DNA of 64,000 bases from Candidatus Melainabacteria bacterium (GTDB lineage Bacteria > Cyanobacteriota > Vampirovibrionia > Gastranaerophilales > Gastranaerophilaceae). The notes under the pieces were generated by a model. The model saw nothing but the letters and a program-made list of their open reading frames with translations. It had not been told where the DNA came from and did not search any database. The stretch covers positions 27,246-91,245 of the forward strand of contig QHMH01000014.1 of NCBI GenBank assembly GCA_003258795.1, in the 5' to 3' direction. Position 1 is the stretch's first letter, and every line of letters begins with the position of its first letter. Positions 1 to 8,614 of this stretch are shown one piece after another. The position numbers and the translations under genes were made by a program.

Positions 1-17
1 ATAAATTGCAAAACACC

Positions 18-45
18 TTGTATTTTTCGTAAAATGTCGTAAAAT
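18..45 (+). promoter_or_regulatory. Promoter of the alpha-mannosidase gene, leaderless type
   Basis: A TTGTAT -35 box (18-23) lies 16 bp before a TAAAAT -10 box (40-45). The start codon is at 52, only 6 nt past the -10 box, and no purine-rich ribosome binding site precedes it. Transcription would therefore begin at or next to the ATG. Seen in sequence; transcription start is inferred. Confidence 0.5.
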
Positions 46-51
46 AAAAGA

Positions 52-2043
52 ATGAAAAAAACAGTTATTGCATATCTGCATACACATTGGGACAGAGAAT
101 GGTACAGAGAGTTTGAAATTTTCAGACTTCGTCTTTTAAGGGTTTTTGATGAGGTTTTAGATCTTTTAGAAGAAGAAAAAATTCCATCATTTTATTTCGA
201 CGGCCAAACTTGTGCTCTGGAAGATTATCTACAATTGCGTCCAGAAAAAGAGTCGATAATTAGAAAATTTATATTGCAAAAGAAACTTTTTATTGGACCT
301 TGTTATACACTTGTAGATGAGTTCTTAACGGATGAATACTGTTTTGAAAAAAACCTTGAGATAGGTTTAAAATATTCAAAAGATTTTGGATGTGAAGATT
401 TTTTGGGATATTTTGCAGATACATTTGGTCACAGTCAAGCAATACCTCTAATTTTAAAGAAATATGGTATAGATAAAGCAATAGTTTGGAGAGGCGTTCC
501 AAATAATCTTCCGTCAGAATTTATTTTCAATGGTGTGAAAACTGTAGATTTGGTTAGAGGATATTTTAATGATATATTTTCTGCCGATGTTCCGCTTCAA
601 GACAAAGCAATGTTTTTAAAATCAAACCTTGATAAAATAGCGGAAAAGTCTACAGATACTCTATTGTTGCCAATTGGTGCTGACCATTTAGGAGTTCCAA
701 TAGACATAAATGAACAAATAGAAGCGGTCAATGGAGCACTTGAAGATTACGATATAGTTTTATCTTCTCCATTTGAGTATTTCGAAAGAGTAAAAGATAA
801 CTTTAAAATTGAATATAATGATGAACTTCGAGATAATTCAAAAACTTTTATTTTGCAAGGATGCTATTCAGCACGAGCTGATATAAAAAAATACAGTGCA
901 AAAGCTTCTGAAAAACTCCATATTGCACAAAAACTTTCTAAAAAATTTGGTGACAAATACAAAACTGCAATAGAGTATGCATATAAACTTATGCTAAAAA
1001 ACCTTGCGCATGACGGAATTTGTGGTTGTTCTACTGATGATGTTCATAGTGAAAACATAACAAGATATAAAAAAGTCCTACAAATTGCCGACACCATAAT
1101 AAGAGAAATTCAATTTGAAAATGGAACAGAGCTTGTAGACTTTTCGGAATTTGAAACAAAAGATAAAAAGGATTACGAAGTTGTTTCACAAAAAATAGGG
1201 GTTGAAGATGATATTTTATATGACACCCAAAAAATTCCAATTACAGAAGATTTTAAACCGATTTATACTTGCATTAAAGATTCAATAGAAGAAAAGATTG
1301 GATCTCTAAACGCTGATGATAACTCTATCCAGAACAACAAAATTGCTTTATTTGTAAAAAATGGAAAAATTACAGTTGTTGATAAAGTAAAAAATATAGA
1401 ATATACTGATTTTCTTAAAATAATCGATTTTAAGGATATGGGAGATACTTATAACTTTGCTCCAGATGTTAATGATAAAGGAAAATCTGCAAAAGTTTTA
1501 TCTTCAAAACTCTTAAGATACGGGCATGTTCAATCTGCTATCCTGATTGTAGCAGAACTTGGCAGAGAAAAATTCAAAATAGAAGTTTCTTTGAACAGAA
1601 ATTCTGATTATCTCAAGTTTAAAATCAAATGGAATAACCTGCATAAAAACCACTTATTGCAGGTTAGGTTTAACTTGAAAAATTTAATCAAAAAAACGTA
1701 TTATCAAATGATGGGCTATTTGTTCGAAAGAAATTTTGATTGTGAATATGATATAAGGAAAAATTTGCCCAAAACAAGAGGATTGGAAGCAAAAACAAAC
1801 ACCGCACCATTTCAAAAAAATCTTTACGTAGAGGGAATAAATTTCAGAACTGAAGGGATATTTGAATATGAGGTTTATCAAAATCAATTGTCCTTGACTA
1901 TATTGAGAGCCATTGGTATTATTTCTAATCCTAAAAATCCAGCGAGAACAACACCAGCAGGACCACCGATAAAAGTTCCGTGTGCACAACTTTTAGGTTT
2001 AAATGAAGTGATATTTGAAATTGGATTTAAAGATATAAATTAA
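52..2043 (+). CDS. Glycoside hydrolase family 38 alpha-mannosidase, C-terminally short
   Basis: Predicted zinc-dependent retaining alpha-mannosidase of family GH38, cytoplasmic because no signal peptide is present. The N-terminal motif HTHWDREW supplies zinc ligands H10/H12 and D14. The FADTFGHS motif carries the likely nucleophile D123, and HDGICGCST at about residue 320 is the third conserved block. The protein has 663 residues, whereas MngB-type enzymes are near 850-900. It ends soon after the conserved AGP...PCAQLLG stretch of the beta-sandwich region, so the last domain seems missing. A 5'-truncated pilin-like fragment lies 44 bp downstream, so the 3' end may have been lost by deletion. 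The catalytic core looks intact. The substrate could be mannosylglycerate or an oligomannoside; the sequence does not say which. Confidence 0.85.
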   Translation: MKKTVIAYLHTHWDREWYREFEIFRLRLLRVFDEVLDLLEEEKIPSFYFDGQTCALEDYLQLRPEKESIIRKFILQKKLFIGPCYTLVDEFLTDEYCFEKNLEIGLKYSKDFGCEDFLGYFADTFGHSQAIPLILKKYGIDKAIVWRGVPNNLPSEFIFNGVKTVDLVRGYFNDIFSADVPLQDKAMFLKSNLDKIAEKSTDTLLLPIGADHLGVPIDINEQIEAVNGALEDYDIVLSSPFEYFERVKDNFKIEYNDELRDNSKTFILQGCYSARADIKKYSAKASEKLHIAQKLSKKFGDKYKTAIEYAYKLMLKNLAHDGICGCSTDDVHSENITRYKKVLQIADTIIREIQFENGTELVDFSEFETKDKKDYEVVSQKIGVEDDILYDTQKIPITEDFKPIYTCIKDSIEEKIGSLNADDNSIQNNKIALFVKNGKITVVDKVKNIEYTDFLKIIDFKDMGDTYNFAPDVNDKGKSAKVLSSKLLRYGHVQSAILIVAELGREKFKIEVSLNRNSDYLKFKIKWNNLHKNHLLQVRFNLKNLIKKTYYQMMGYLFERNFDCEYDIRKNLPKTRGLEAKTNTAPFQKNLYVEGINFRTEGIFEYEVYQNQLSLTILRAIGIISNPKNPARTTPAGPPIKVPCAQLLGLNEVIFEIGFKDIN

Positions 2044-2087
2044 AATATTGAATATATTATCAAATTAAAAAACATGTTTCTTCAGGG

Positions 2088-2345
2088 ATGATGGATACTT
2101 ATATTGATATTGATGGAAATAAAGGTGAAAATACCAAAGGAAAAGACCAATTTGCTTTCGGGATTCCAAAAACAGCATCTGCCGCTACTATAGGAAGAAT
2201 AGATGGGAATTTTGGTTCTTATTCTTGGGACGAAGATTTGAATACCAGAGCGGAAGCTTTAAATAAATGTAAGCAGGATACACACTATTGTGCCAAACTT
2301 CTTGAATATGACAATTGGGAATTCAAAGATGATTATCCATACTAA
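2088..2345 (+). pseudogene. Remnant of a type IV pilin-like protein, N-terminus missing
   Basis: The 85-residue frame begins MMDTYIDIDGNKGENTKGKD. This resembles the C-terminal end of pilin/pseudopilin-like proteins, where a D-x-N/D-G-x-K-G-x-N-x-x-G-x-D-x-F pattern follows the globular domain. The class III signal peptide (K/R-G-F-T-L-x-E) and hydrophobic N-terminal helix are absent, and an in-frame TGA at 2049 blocks extension upstream. No convincing ribosome binding site precedes the ATG. I read it as the 3' end of a pilin gene whose front was deleted. A small functional protein cannot be excluded. Confidence 0.55.
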
Positions 2346-2376
2346 AGACTAAAAAAGATTAAGTCATTCTGTATAC

Positions 2377-2405
2377 GGGAGCAGATTTTTGCTCCCTTTT
2401 TTTTT
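2377..2405 (+). terminator. Rho-independent terminator
   Basis: An 8-bp stem GGGAGCAg...GCTCCC (2377-2396) is followed by nine T residues (2397-2405). On the minus strand no T-run follows, so it acts on plus-strand transcription coming from the mannosidase and pilin-remnant region. It ends against the stop codon of adenine deaminase. Confidence 0.8.
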
Positions 2406-4077
2406 ATTCATCAATCTCAATAAAACCAAATTTGTTTACGTCAAAAAGACCCATATCACTTATTTTAATTTCTGGGATTACCAACAATCCCATAAATGAC
2501 ATTGTCATAAATGGGTCTGACAAATCTGAACCAAGCGATTTTGCAAATTCTTCAATTTCAATATATTCTTGTGCAACTCTAAAAGCACCTCTGTTCGTCA
2601 TCAAACCTGCAACAGGGAGTGGCAAGATTTTTTCTTCCTCACCCTTAATTACGCACAATCCACCCTTGCTTTTTATAAGCATATTTACTGCTCTTGTTAT
2701 ATCTTTATCATTTGTCCCTATTGCAATAATGTTATGTGAATCGTGTGCAACAGAAGATGCAATAGCACCTTGTTTGAATTTGAAATTCTTAATAAAACCA
2801 ACAGACGGTTTTGATTCCTTGTATCGGTTAACAACAGTAATTTTTAAAATATCGTTTTCAATATCTGGAACAATTTTGTTATCTTCAACTTTAGGCTCAG
2901 CCTTTATTCTCTTTGTAATAAGTTGTCCATCAATTGCTTCGATAACGTTAATATCTTTTCCTCTATAAGGAACTTCAAAGTCACCCTCTTTTTTAAGTTT
3001 AATATTAAAGTTGTTAATCAATGGAGTTCTTTGTTTTGGTATAAGCGACCAACCATTATCACATACCATAAGACCATTGATAACTGTCTTCTTGATATTT
3101 AGGTTTTCAAAATTATCAACTTCTATAAAATCAGCCTTGTCGCCGACTTGCAATAAGCCAACATCAAGTTTATAGTGTTTTACTGGGTTTACACAAGCAC
3201 ATTGTAATACATTCATCAACTCATGACCGTATGCTAATGATTTTTTAACTAAAAGATTTATGTGACCTTCAAGAAGATTGTTAGGATGTCTGTCATCACT
3301 TGAAAACATACAATAATCTGGGTACTCATCTATTACACTATGAAGAGCTTCGAAATCTTTTGCAGCAGAACCTTCTCTAATTAAGATTTTCATTCCCAAT
3401 TTGATTTTTTCAATAGCTTCATCTCTTGTGTATGCTTCATGGTCTGTTGAAATTCCTGCATTTATATATTTCCCTAAATCTTCACCTGATAAGCCTGGAG
3501 CATGTCCGTCAATTTGTTTTTTATAGTGTTTTGCTAATCTTATTTTTGCAGTTACATGTTTTTCTTTCGAAATAACCCCTGGAAAATCCATCATTTCTCC
3601 AAGATATTTAATATTTTCATCTTTTAATAATTTTTTAATTTCTAATGGTCCAATAACAGCTCCAGAAGTTTCAAATACAGTTGCAGGTACACAGCTTGGA
3701 GCACCAAAGTAGAATTTGAAAGGAACTTTAGCCCCATCTTTTATCATATACTTAATTCCTGCAAGGCCCATAACATTCGCAATTTCATGTGGATCTGCTA
3801 CAACTGCAACCATACCATTTTTTACAGCTGTTCTTGCAAATTGAGAAGGAATCAGCATCGTACTTTCTATGTGAATGTGAGAGTCGATAAATCCCGGAAG
3901 AATATAGTTTGAATATTTTTCTTTTGATCTAACTATTTTATGGATTTTTCCATTTCTAACCTCAATAGTACCAGAATAAATTTCTCTGTTTACTACATCA
4001 ACAATGTTGCCCGAAATTGTTTTAATTTCAGGTAAATCTTTTCTCATAATTTTTTTTAATAATTTTAATTTTGCCAT
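2404..4077 (-). CDS. ade: Adenine deaminase
   Basis: Hydrolyses adenine to hypoxanthine and ammonia (purine salvage), a cytoplasmic amidohydrolase-superfamily enzyme of 557 residues, the usual family size. The metal-binding DSHIHIES motif follows the beta-sandwich N-terminus, and the DGHAPGLSG block supplies the next histidine ligand. The FSSDDRHPNNLL segment and the C-terminal domain with VAHDSHNIIAIG are typical of bacterial Ade rather than of adenosine-deaminase-like enzymes. It is the last gene of a minus-strand run KdsC-like, TPR protein, lysC, ade, starting 22 bp after lysC. The pairing with lysC is unusual and suggests co-transcription rather than a shared pathway. Confidence 0.93.
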   Translation of the reverse strand: MAKLKLLKKIMRKDLPEIKTISGNIVDVVNREIYSGTIEVRNGKIHKIVRSKEKYSNYILPGFIDSHIHIESTMLIPSQFARTAVKNGMVAVVADPHEIANVMGLAGIKYMIKDGAKVPFKFYFGAPSCVPATVFETSGAVIGPLEIKKLLKDENIKYLGEMMDFPGVISKEKHVTAKIRLAKHYKKQIDGHAPGLSGEDLGKYINAGISTDHEAYTRDEAIEKIKLGMKILIREGSAAKDFEALHSVIDEYPDYCMFSSDDRHPNNLLEGHINLLVKKSLAYGHELMNVLQCACVNPVKHYKLDVGLLQVGDKADFIEVDNFENLNIKKTVINGLMVCDNGWSLIPKQRTPLINNFNIKLKKEGDFEVPYRGKDINVIEAIDGQLITKRIKAEPKVEDNKIVPDIENDILKITVVNRYKESKPSVGFIKNFKFKQGAIASSVAHDSHNIIAIGTNDKDITRAVNMLIKSKGGLCVIKGEEEKILPLPVAGLMTNRGAFRVAQEYIEIEEFAKSLGSDLSDPFMTMSFMGLLVIPEIKISDMGLFDVNKFGFIEIDE

Positions 4078-4099
4078 TTCACTACACCATTAGAACTGT

Positions 4100-5344
4100 T
4101 TATTTTACTAAAGTTTTTTCTTCTTCAAGCTCAAAAGCCTTACATAATGCTTTTACACATTCATTCGCTTCATCCCTTGACACAAGACAACTAATCTTAA
4201 TTTCACTCGTCGCAATCATCTTTATGTTTACGCCAATATTTGCAATTGCTTCAAACATAGTTGATGCAATCCCAGGTTTGTCAACCATACCTGCACCTAC
4301 AATAGAAACTTTTGCTATATTTTCGTTAATATGAATTTCTGTTGCACCAATTTCTTTTTTTATTTTTTCAAAGATAGGCTTTGCTCTGTGGAAATCTTCC
4401 GATGAAACGGTGAATGCAATATCATTTGTATTATTTTTTCTTCGAGCAAAAGATTGAATAATCATATCAACAGAAATGTTCTCTTTAGATAATCCTCCAA
4501 AAAGTTTTGCTGCAACTCCAGGGACATCAGGAACACAAGAAAATACGACTCTTATTTGTGATAAATCTGCAGCAACACCTCTCACAGGTTTTATATATTC
4601 TATATTTCTTCTTGCGGTAACCAAAGAACCTTCATTTTCTGGATGGAAAGTTGAGCGAACTCTTAATGCTATACCTTCATTTTTTGCTGTTTCTACAGAA
4701 CGTGGATGCAAAACTTTTGCACCAACTCTTGCAAGCTCAAGCATTTCTCCGTAAGAAACTTCCTTTAGCATTGATGCATTAGGTACGACTCTTGGATCTG
4801 CAGTGTAAACACCATCAACATCTGTGTAGATATCACATCTTTTCGCTTTGAGTACTCCTGCAAGAGCAACAGCAGAAGTATCTGAACCTCCTCTGCCGAG
4901 AGTTGTGATTTCTCCATCTTCTGTTATTCCTTGAAAACCTGCAACAATAACGATTTCATCGTTATTAAATGCTTCTTTTATTCTTGTTGTATCAATTTCT
5001 TTGATACGTGCATTTTGGTGTACACTTTCAGTTAATATTCCAACCTGCATCGCATTAAAACTTACAGCTTTGTAACCTTGTGCTTGAATTGCCATTGCAA
5101 GAAGTGCAATCGAAACGCCTTCTCCGGTAGAAAGCAACATATCAGCTTCTCTTCCACTTGGGTTTTCTGTTATTTCTTTTGCCAACTTTATAAGGTTATC
5201 TGTGGTTTTTCCCATTGCAGAAACAACAACTAAAACATCATTCCCAGCTTTTTTTTCTCTGATAACGTTTAATGCAACTTTTTTAATTTTTTCAGTGTCC
5301 GAAACGGAGCTTCCGCCAAACTTTTGGACTATTATATCTTTCAT
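4100..5344 (-). CDS. lysC: Aspartate kinase
   Basis: Phosphorylates aspartate, the first step towards lysine (or diaminopimelate), methionine and threonine. The 414-residue protein begins with the amino-acid kinase signature KFGGSSVSD. TTLGRGGSDTSAVALA is the nucleotide/aspartate-binding block, and two C-terminal ACT domains (about 265-400, including VPGVAAKLFGGLS and IVGAGMVDKPG) are the site of allosteric feedback. Length and layout match monofunctional LysC of the alpha/beta-coding type. The start lies 8 bp after the stop of the upstream TPR gene, so it is probably translated from the same mRNA. I see no lysine riboswitch in the 8-bp gap. Diaminopimelate supply would link it to cell-wall synthesis. 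Confidence 0.95.
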   Translation of the reverse strand: MKDIIVQKFGGSSVSDTEKIKKVALNVIREKKAGNDVLVVVSAMGKTTDNLIKLAKEITENPSGREADMLLSTGEGVSIALLAMAIQAQGYKAVSFNAMQVGILTESVHQNARIKEIDTTRIKEAFNNDEIVIVAGFQGITEDGEITTLGRGGSDTSAVALAGVLKAKRCDIYTDVDGVYTADPRVVPNASMLKEVSYGEMLELARVGAKVLHPRSVETAKNEGIALRVRSTFHPENEGSLVTARRNIEYIKPVRGVAADLSQIRVVFSCVPDVPGVAAKLFGGLSKENISVDMIIQSFARRKNNTNDIAFTVSSEDFHRAKPIFEKIKKEIGATEIHINENIAKVSIVGAGMVDKPGIASTMFEAIANIGVNIKMIATSEIKISCLVSRDEANECVKALCKAFELEEEKTLVK

Positions 5345-5352
5345 TTTATGTT

Positions 5353-6834
5353 CTATTTTCCAAGTTCTTCTTTTTCTTTTTCATACAAAAACTTTAAGTT
5401 TTTTTCTTCTATTTCCCTTGCAATTTCCAAGGCTTTTTCTTTATTATAATTTGACTTACCTTCTTTGGCAAGTAAATAATTTACTAAAAATAAAGTATTT
5501 AAACAATCAGTATTATCAGGCGCTAAAGCCTTTAATTCCCCAAGTTTATTTAAGGCCTTTGAATATTCTTTTTCTCTTATCATAAGATTTGCATATTCAA
5601 TGTATGTCTGTGGATTTTTAGATTTATATTCAAATGCCTTGTTATAATAATTTATTGCATTTTGAACATCACCTTTCATTGAAAAACAATATGCAATTTT
5701 TTCATAGGCAACTATATTTTTCGAAGAAATTTTTAAAACTTGTAAAAAGATTTCTGTTGCTTTTGTGTAATCCTCTTTTAGAATATAAATCTCGCCAGTT
5801 TTTGTTAATGCAACTTCGTTTTTAGGGTTTTTTTCTAACACATTATTGAATATGTTTAAAGCTTCATCATAGTCTTTAAGCTCTGTTAATACATCTGCAA
5901 GACAAGTTAATCCAAGCTCATTTTCTGGTTCTTGTTCTACTGCTATTTTGAATTTTTCCTTTGCTTCTTCAAATTTTTTAAAATGTTGCAGAGAAAGTCC
6001 CCAAGAAACCGTAAAATAATAATTTCCAGAATTACTTTCTAATCCGTCTTCATAACATTTTAGACAATTTTCTTCATCTTCTAAGTTCATATAAATTTCT
6101 GCAGTAAGCATAAAAAGTTCTTTTCTAACAACGGGTTGCTCGAAGGCTTTTTTTGCAAATTCAGAAGCTGATTTATAATTTTTTAATTTGTAATCAATGT
6201 ATGCAAGATAATAAAGTGCATCAAAGTGATTTGCTACGCATACAATAACTTCAAGTAGCAAAGTTTTAGCTCTTTCGAAATTTTCTTCTTCCAATTCAGT
6301 TAACGCTAAAAAATACGTTGCATTTGGATTAGGACAAAGGAATTTTCTTGAAAGTTCAAATTTTTCTTTTGCTTCTTTTAATTTTTTTTGTTTAGTTAAA
6401 GAAATCCCCCAGTTTAACATAATGTCAGGGTTTATAGGCTCAAGCTCTGCGGCGATTTTGAATTCTTCTTCTGCTCTGTCATATTCTCCCAAATCGCTTA
6501 ACGCTCCACCCAAATAACAATATGCTTTTGCGTTTTTATTATCTATTCTTATTGCTTTTATAAATAGCTCTTTAGCTTCTTCATATTTTTTTTGTTGAGC
6601 TTTTAAAACCCCAAGGCTTATATAAGTTTCTGGTGATTTTACTCCCATATCAGCTGAGGTGTGAAATTTTTCTCCTGCACTTTCAGCTTTTCCAGACTTT
6701 GCAAGATGAATACCCCAATTAACATAAGCTATTGCAGGAATTACAGGAACTTTCGATGCCTGCTTATAGTCATTTACTGTTTTGTTGAGTTTGTTTATCT
6801 TGTCAAAAATGTTTTTTAAAGATTTAAAAGACAA
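5353..6834 (-). CDS. TPR-repeat protein
   Basis: The 493-residue protein consists of tandem tetratricopeptide repeats from about residue 35 to 460. They are recognisable by repeated A-x-x-x-Y/F-x-L-G patterns such as AYCYLGGALSDLGEYDRAEE and TLTEL-like variants. No signal peptide or membrane segment is visible, so it is probably a cytoplasmic protein-interaction scaffold; its partner is unknown. The start is TTG at 6834, preceded by AGAGG with a 7-nt gap, and it overlaps the end of the KdsC-like gene by 19 bp, which implies translational coupling. It sits in an operon with a KdsC-like phosphatase, lysC and ade. Confident for the fold, not for a function. Confidence 0.85.
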   Translation of the reverse strand: MSFKSLKNIFDKINKLNKTVNDYKQASKVPVIPAIAYVNWGIHLAKSGKAESAGEKFHTSADMGVKSPETYISLGVLKAQQKKYEEAKELFIKAIRIDNKNAKAYCYLGGALSDLGEYDRAEEEFKIAAELEPINPDIMLNWGISLTKQKKLKEAKEKFELSRKFLCPNPNATYFLALTELEEENFERAKTLLLEVIVCVANHFDALYYLAYIDYKLKNYKSASEFAKKAFEQPVVRKELFMLTAEIYMNLEDEENCLKCYEDGLESNSGNYYFTVSWGLSLQHFKKFEEAKEKFKIAVEQEPENELGLTCLADVLTELKDYDEALNIFNNVLEKNPKNEVALTKTGEIYILKEDYTKATEIFLQVLKISSKNIVAYEKIAYCFSMKGDVQNAINYYNKAFEYKSKNPQTYIEYANLMIREKEYSKALNKLGELKALAPDNTDCLNTLFLVNYLLAKEGKSNYNKEKALEIAREIEEKNLKFLYEKEKEELGK

Positions 6835-7301
6835 TCTGCCACCTCTCTAAAAGCTCCGTCACCGCCTTGAGCATTTGTAATTTGTATTTTCTTGATTTTT
6901 TTAATTCTGTTTACCGCATTTGGAACGGTAATCTTTATTTTAGAATATTCTAAACATTCTAAATCGTTTATGTCATCACCCATATATAAATACTCGTTAT
7001 CTTTAAGATTATACCTTGATATTATATCTTTTAATACGTCAATTTTTACCCTTATATTTTGGTGGTTTTCTGCAAGATGAAATCTATCTGTCAACATATC
7101 AATAATTGCATTTTTTTCACCAGAAACAAAAATAATTTCTATTCCAGCTTTCTTAAGCCTTGATAGCCCAATCATATCTTTAAAATTTATTTTTCTTGTT
7201 GCATTAAGATTATTATCTACGTACACGCAATTGTCGGTTATTATGCCGTCGAAATCACTTATAATATACTTAATGCTTTTTGGAATTTTAAGTTTTGTCA
7301 T
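6816..7301 (-). CDS. HAD-family phosphatase, KdsC-like
   Basis: A small HAD-superfamily hydrolase related to 3-deoxy-D-manno-octulosonate-8-phosphate phosphatase (KdsC), which makes free KDO for lipopolysaccharide. The catalytic motif is DFDGIITD (normally DVDGVLTD). FVSGE gives motif II, a lysine in the KIDVLKDI block motif III, and YMGDDINDLECL motif IV. The GGDGAFREV tail matches the conserved KdsC C-terminus. I chose the ATG at 7301, with GGGAG 7 nt upstream; an in-frame ATG at 7313 adds four residues. kdsA at 23.3 kb supports a KDO role. The related acylneuraminate phosphatases remain an alternative. It starts the operon leading to lysC and ade. Confidence 0.78.
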   Translation of the reverse strand: MTKLKIPKSIKYIISDFDGIITDNCVYVDNNLNATRKINFKDMIGLSRLKKAGIEIIFVSGEKNAIIDMLTDRFHLAENHQNIRVKIDVLKDIISRYNLKDNEYLYMGDDINDLECLEYSKIKITVPNAVNRIKKIKKIQITNAQGGDGAFREVADCLLNL

Positions 7302-7323
7302 TTCATCTCCCATCTGGTATAAT
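7295..7323 (+). promoter_or_regulatory. Sigma-70-type promoter for the histidine kinase
   Basis: TTGTCA (7295-7300), a 17-bp spacer and a perfect TATAAT (7318-7323). The expected start near 7330 gives a leader of about 20 nt containing AAAGGAG (7336-7342) and a TTG start at 7349. The minus-strand -10 for the KdsC-like gene must overlap the same bases, since the two start codons are only 48 bp apart. Confidence 0.75.
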
Positions 7324-7348
7324 AAATTTTAGCATAAAGGAGTTTATA

Positions 7349-8614
7349 TTGACCGCGTATTTTATCAATTTATTTTTGCTCATTATTTTTGCACTGCTTT
7401 ATGGATGTATTCGTCAAAAACCAGAAGAGAAATGGAGAGAATATTTACAGGTAATCACTAATACCGTAAATTCTGTTAGATACGGTAATCTCACCAGTAA
7501 AATTGAGAAAATTAACAGAGGCGAATTTAAAAACTTGTCTGAGAGTATTAACAGGATGATTGATACTCTTAATGATAGAGAACATATGATTATGGAATAT
7601 CAGGCTGAGCAAAAAAGACAAAATGATTTTACCGAAAAAATTATAGACTCTTTATCAGAGGGAATACTTGTTATTGACGAAGAACAAAGAATATTGAGAA
7701 CAACTCCAAAAATTTCAATGTGGTTAAATACTCCATCGAAGGAAATTTTAAAGAGAAAAATTTCAGAGTTTTTTTCAATAAAAAAAGGAAAAGATTTTCG
7801 TCAATTGTCAGATGATGACATTATCGTAAAAGGGTCAGAATTGGTGTTTGTTGCATCTTCTACCGAGCTTTTAGTTAAAGAGAGAAAAACTTATGTTTTA
7901 ACTATTCGTGATATTACTGATCAGTTAGAATTAGAAAAAATAAAAGAAGATTTCGTCGCAACGTTAACCCACGATTTAAAAGTCCCTATTGTTGCAGAAT
8001 CTAATATGCTTGATTTTTTGATAAATGGAAAATTTGGAGATGTAAATGATAAGCAGTTAGAAGTTTTAAAGGGCATGAAATCGTCAAACAGAGAAACTCT
8101 TGAGTTGGTTCAAACTCTCCTTTTGTCCTACAAAATCGAAAATTCTGAATTATTTTTAGATAAACAAGAAATTGATTTGCAATCATTTTTAAAAGAAATC
8201 ATCTTGGAAATGAGATCTTTTATAGAAAAATCTGGTGGTGAGGTTGTTATAAAAACGAAAACAAAAACAAAAGTTTTGGCAGATAAACTTCAACTTGCAA
8301 GGGTTCTCAAAAACCTTATTCAAAATGCCTTATACCACGGTAATTCTCAAAAACCTGTAAATATAAAATTCTCAAAGAGAAATGGAATAGTCAAAATTTC
8401 AGTTATCGACTACGGTAAGGGTATTCCTAAAAAAGATATTGGAAAAGTTTTTGATAAATTCTTTTCGACGGCTAAGAAGTTTAGAAAAGCCGGAACAGGT
8501 CTTGGACTTTACTTATCGAAACAAATAGTGCTCGCTCATGGAGGTAAAATATCTGTAGAAAGCGAAGAAAATGTTTCAACAGAATTTTGTATAGAGCTAC
8601 CTGATAATTTCTGA
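7349..8614 (+). CDS. Membrane-anchored sensor histidine kinase
   Basis: Predicted two-component sensor of 421 residues. One N-terminal membrane helix (about 4-20) is followed by a HAMP-like linker (about 35-80), a PAS-type domain (about 85-195), a HisKA dimerisation helix with the phospho-accepting histidine in ATLTHDLKVPI, and a HATPase domain. N-box NLIQNALYHG, G1 DYGKGIP and G2 GTGLGLYLSK are all present, so it should be catalytically competent. The start is TTG at 7349, in frame, 6 nt after AAAGGAG and downstream of a strong promoter; a longer frame beginning at 7295 would run through that promoter. No response regulator is adjacent, so it is an orphan kinase. It overlaps the convergent TOPRIM gene by 18 bp. 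Confidence 0.9.
   Translation: MTAYFINLFLLIIFALLYGCIRQKPEEKWREYLQVITNTVNSVRYGNLTSKIEKINRGEFKNLSESINRMIDTLNDREHMIMEYQAEQKRQNDFTEKIIDSLSEGILVIDEEQRILRTTPKISMWLNTPSKEILKRKISEFFSIKKGKDFRQLSDDDIIVKGSELVFVASSTELLVKERKTYVLTIRDITDQLELEKIKEDFVATLTHDLKVPIVAESNMLDFLINGKFGDVNDKQLEVLKGMKSSNRETLELVQTLLLSYKIENSELFLDKQEIDLQSFLKEIILEMRSFIEKSGGEVVIKTKTKTKVLADKLQLARVLKNLIQNALYHGNSQKPVNIKFSKRNGIVKISVIDYGKGIPKKDIGKVFDKFFSTAKKFRKAGTGLGLYLSKQIVLAHGGKISVESEENVSTEFCIELPDNF

Noticed and set aside
1684..1989. Cysteine/tryptophan-rich frame antisense to the mannosidase
   Set aside because: Fully overlaps the GH38 gene, has no ribosome binding site and no family features; a shadow of the real gene.
2432..2968. 178-codon open frame on the plus strand within adenine deaminase
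   Set aside because: Opposite strand of a well-conserved gene; its composition follows the reverse complement of ade.
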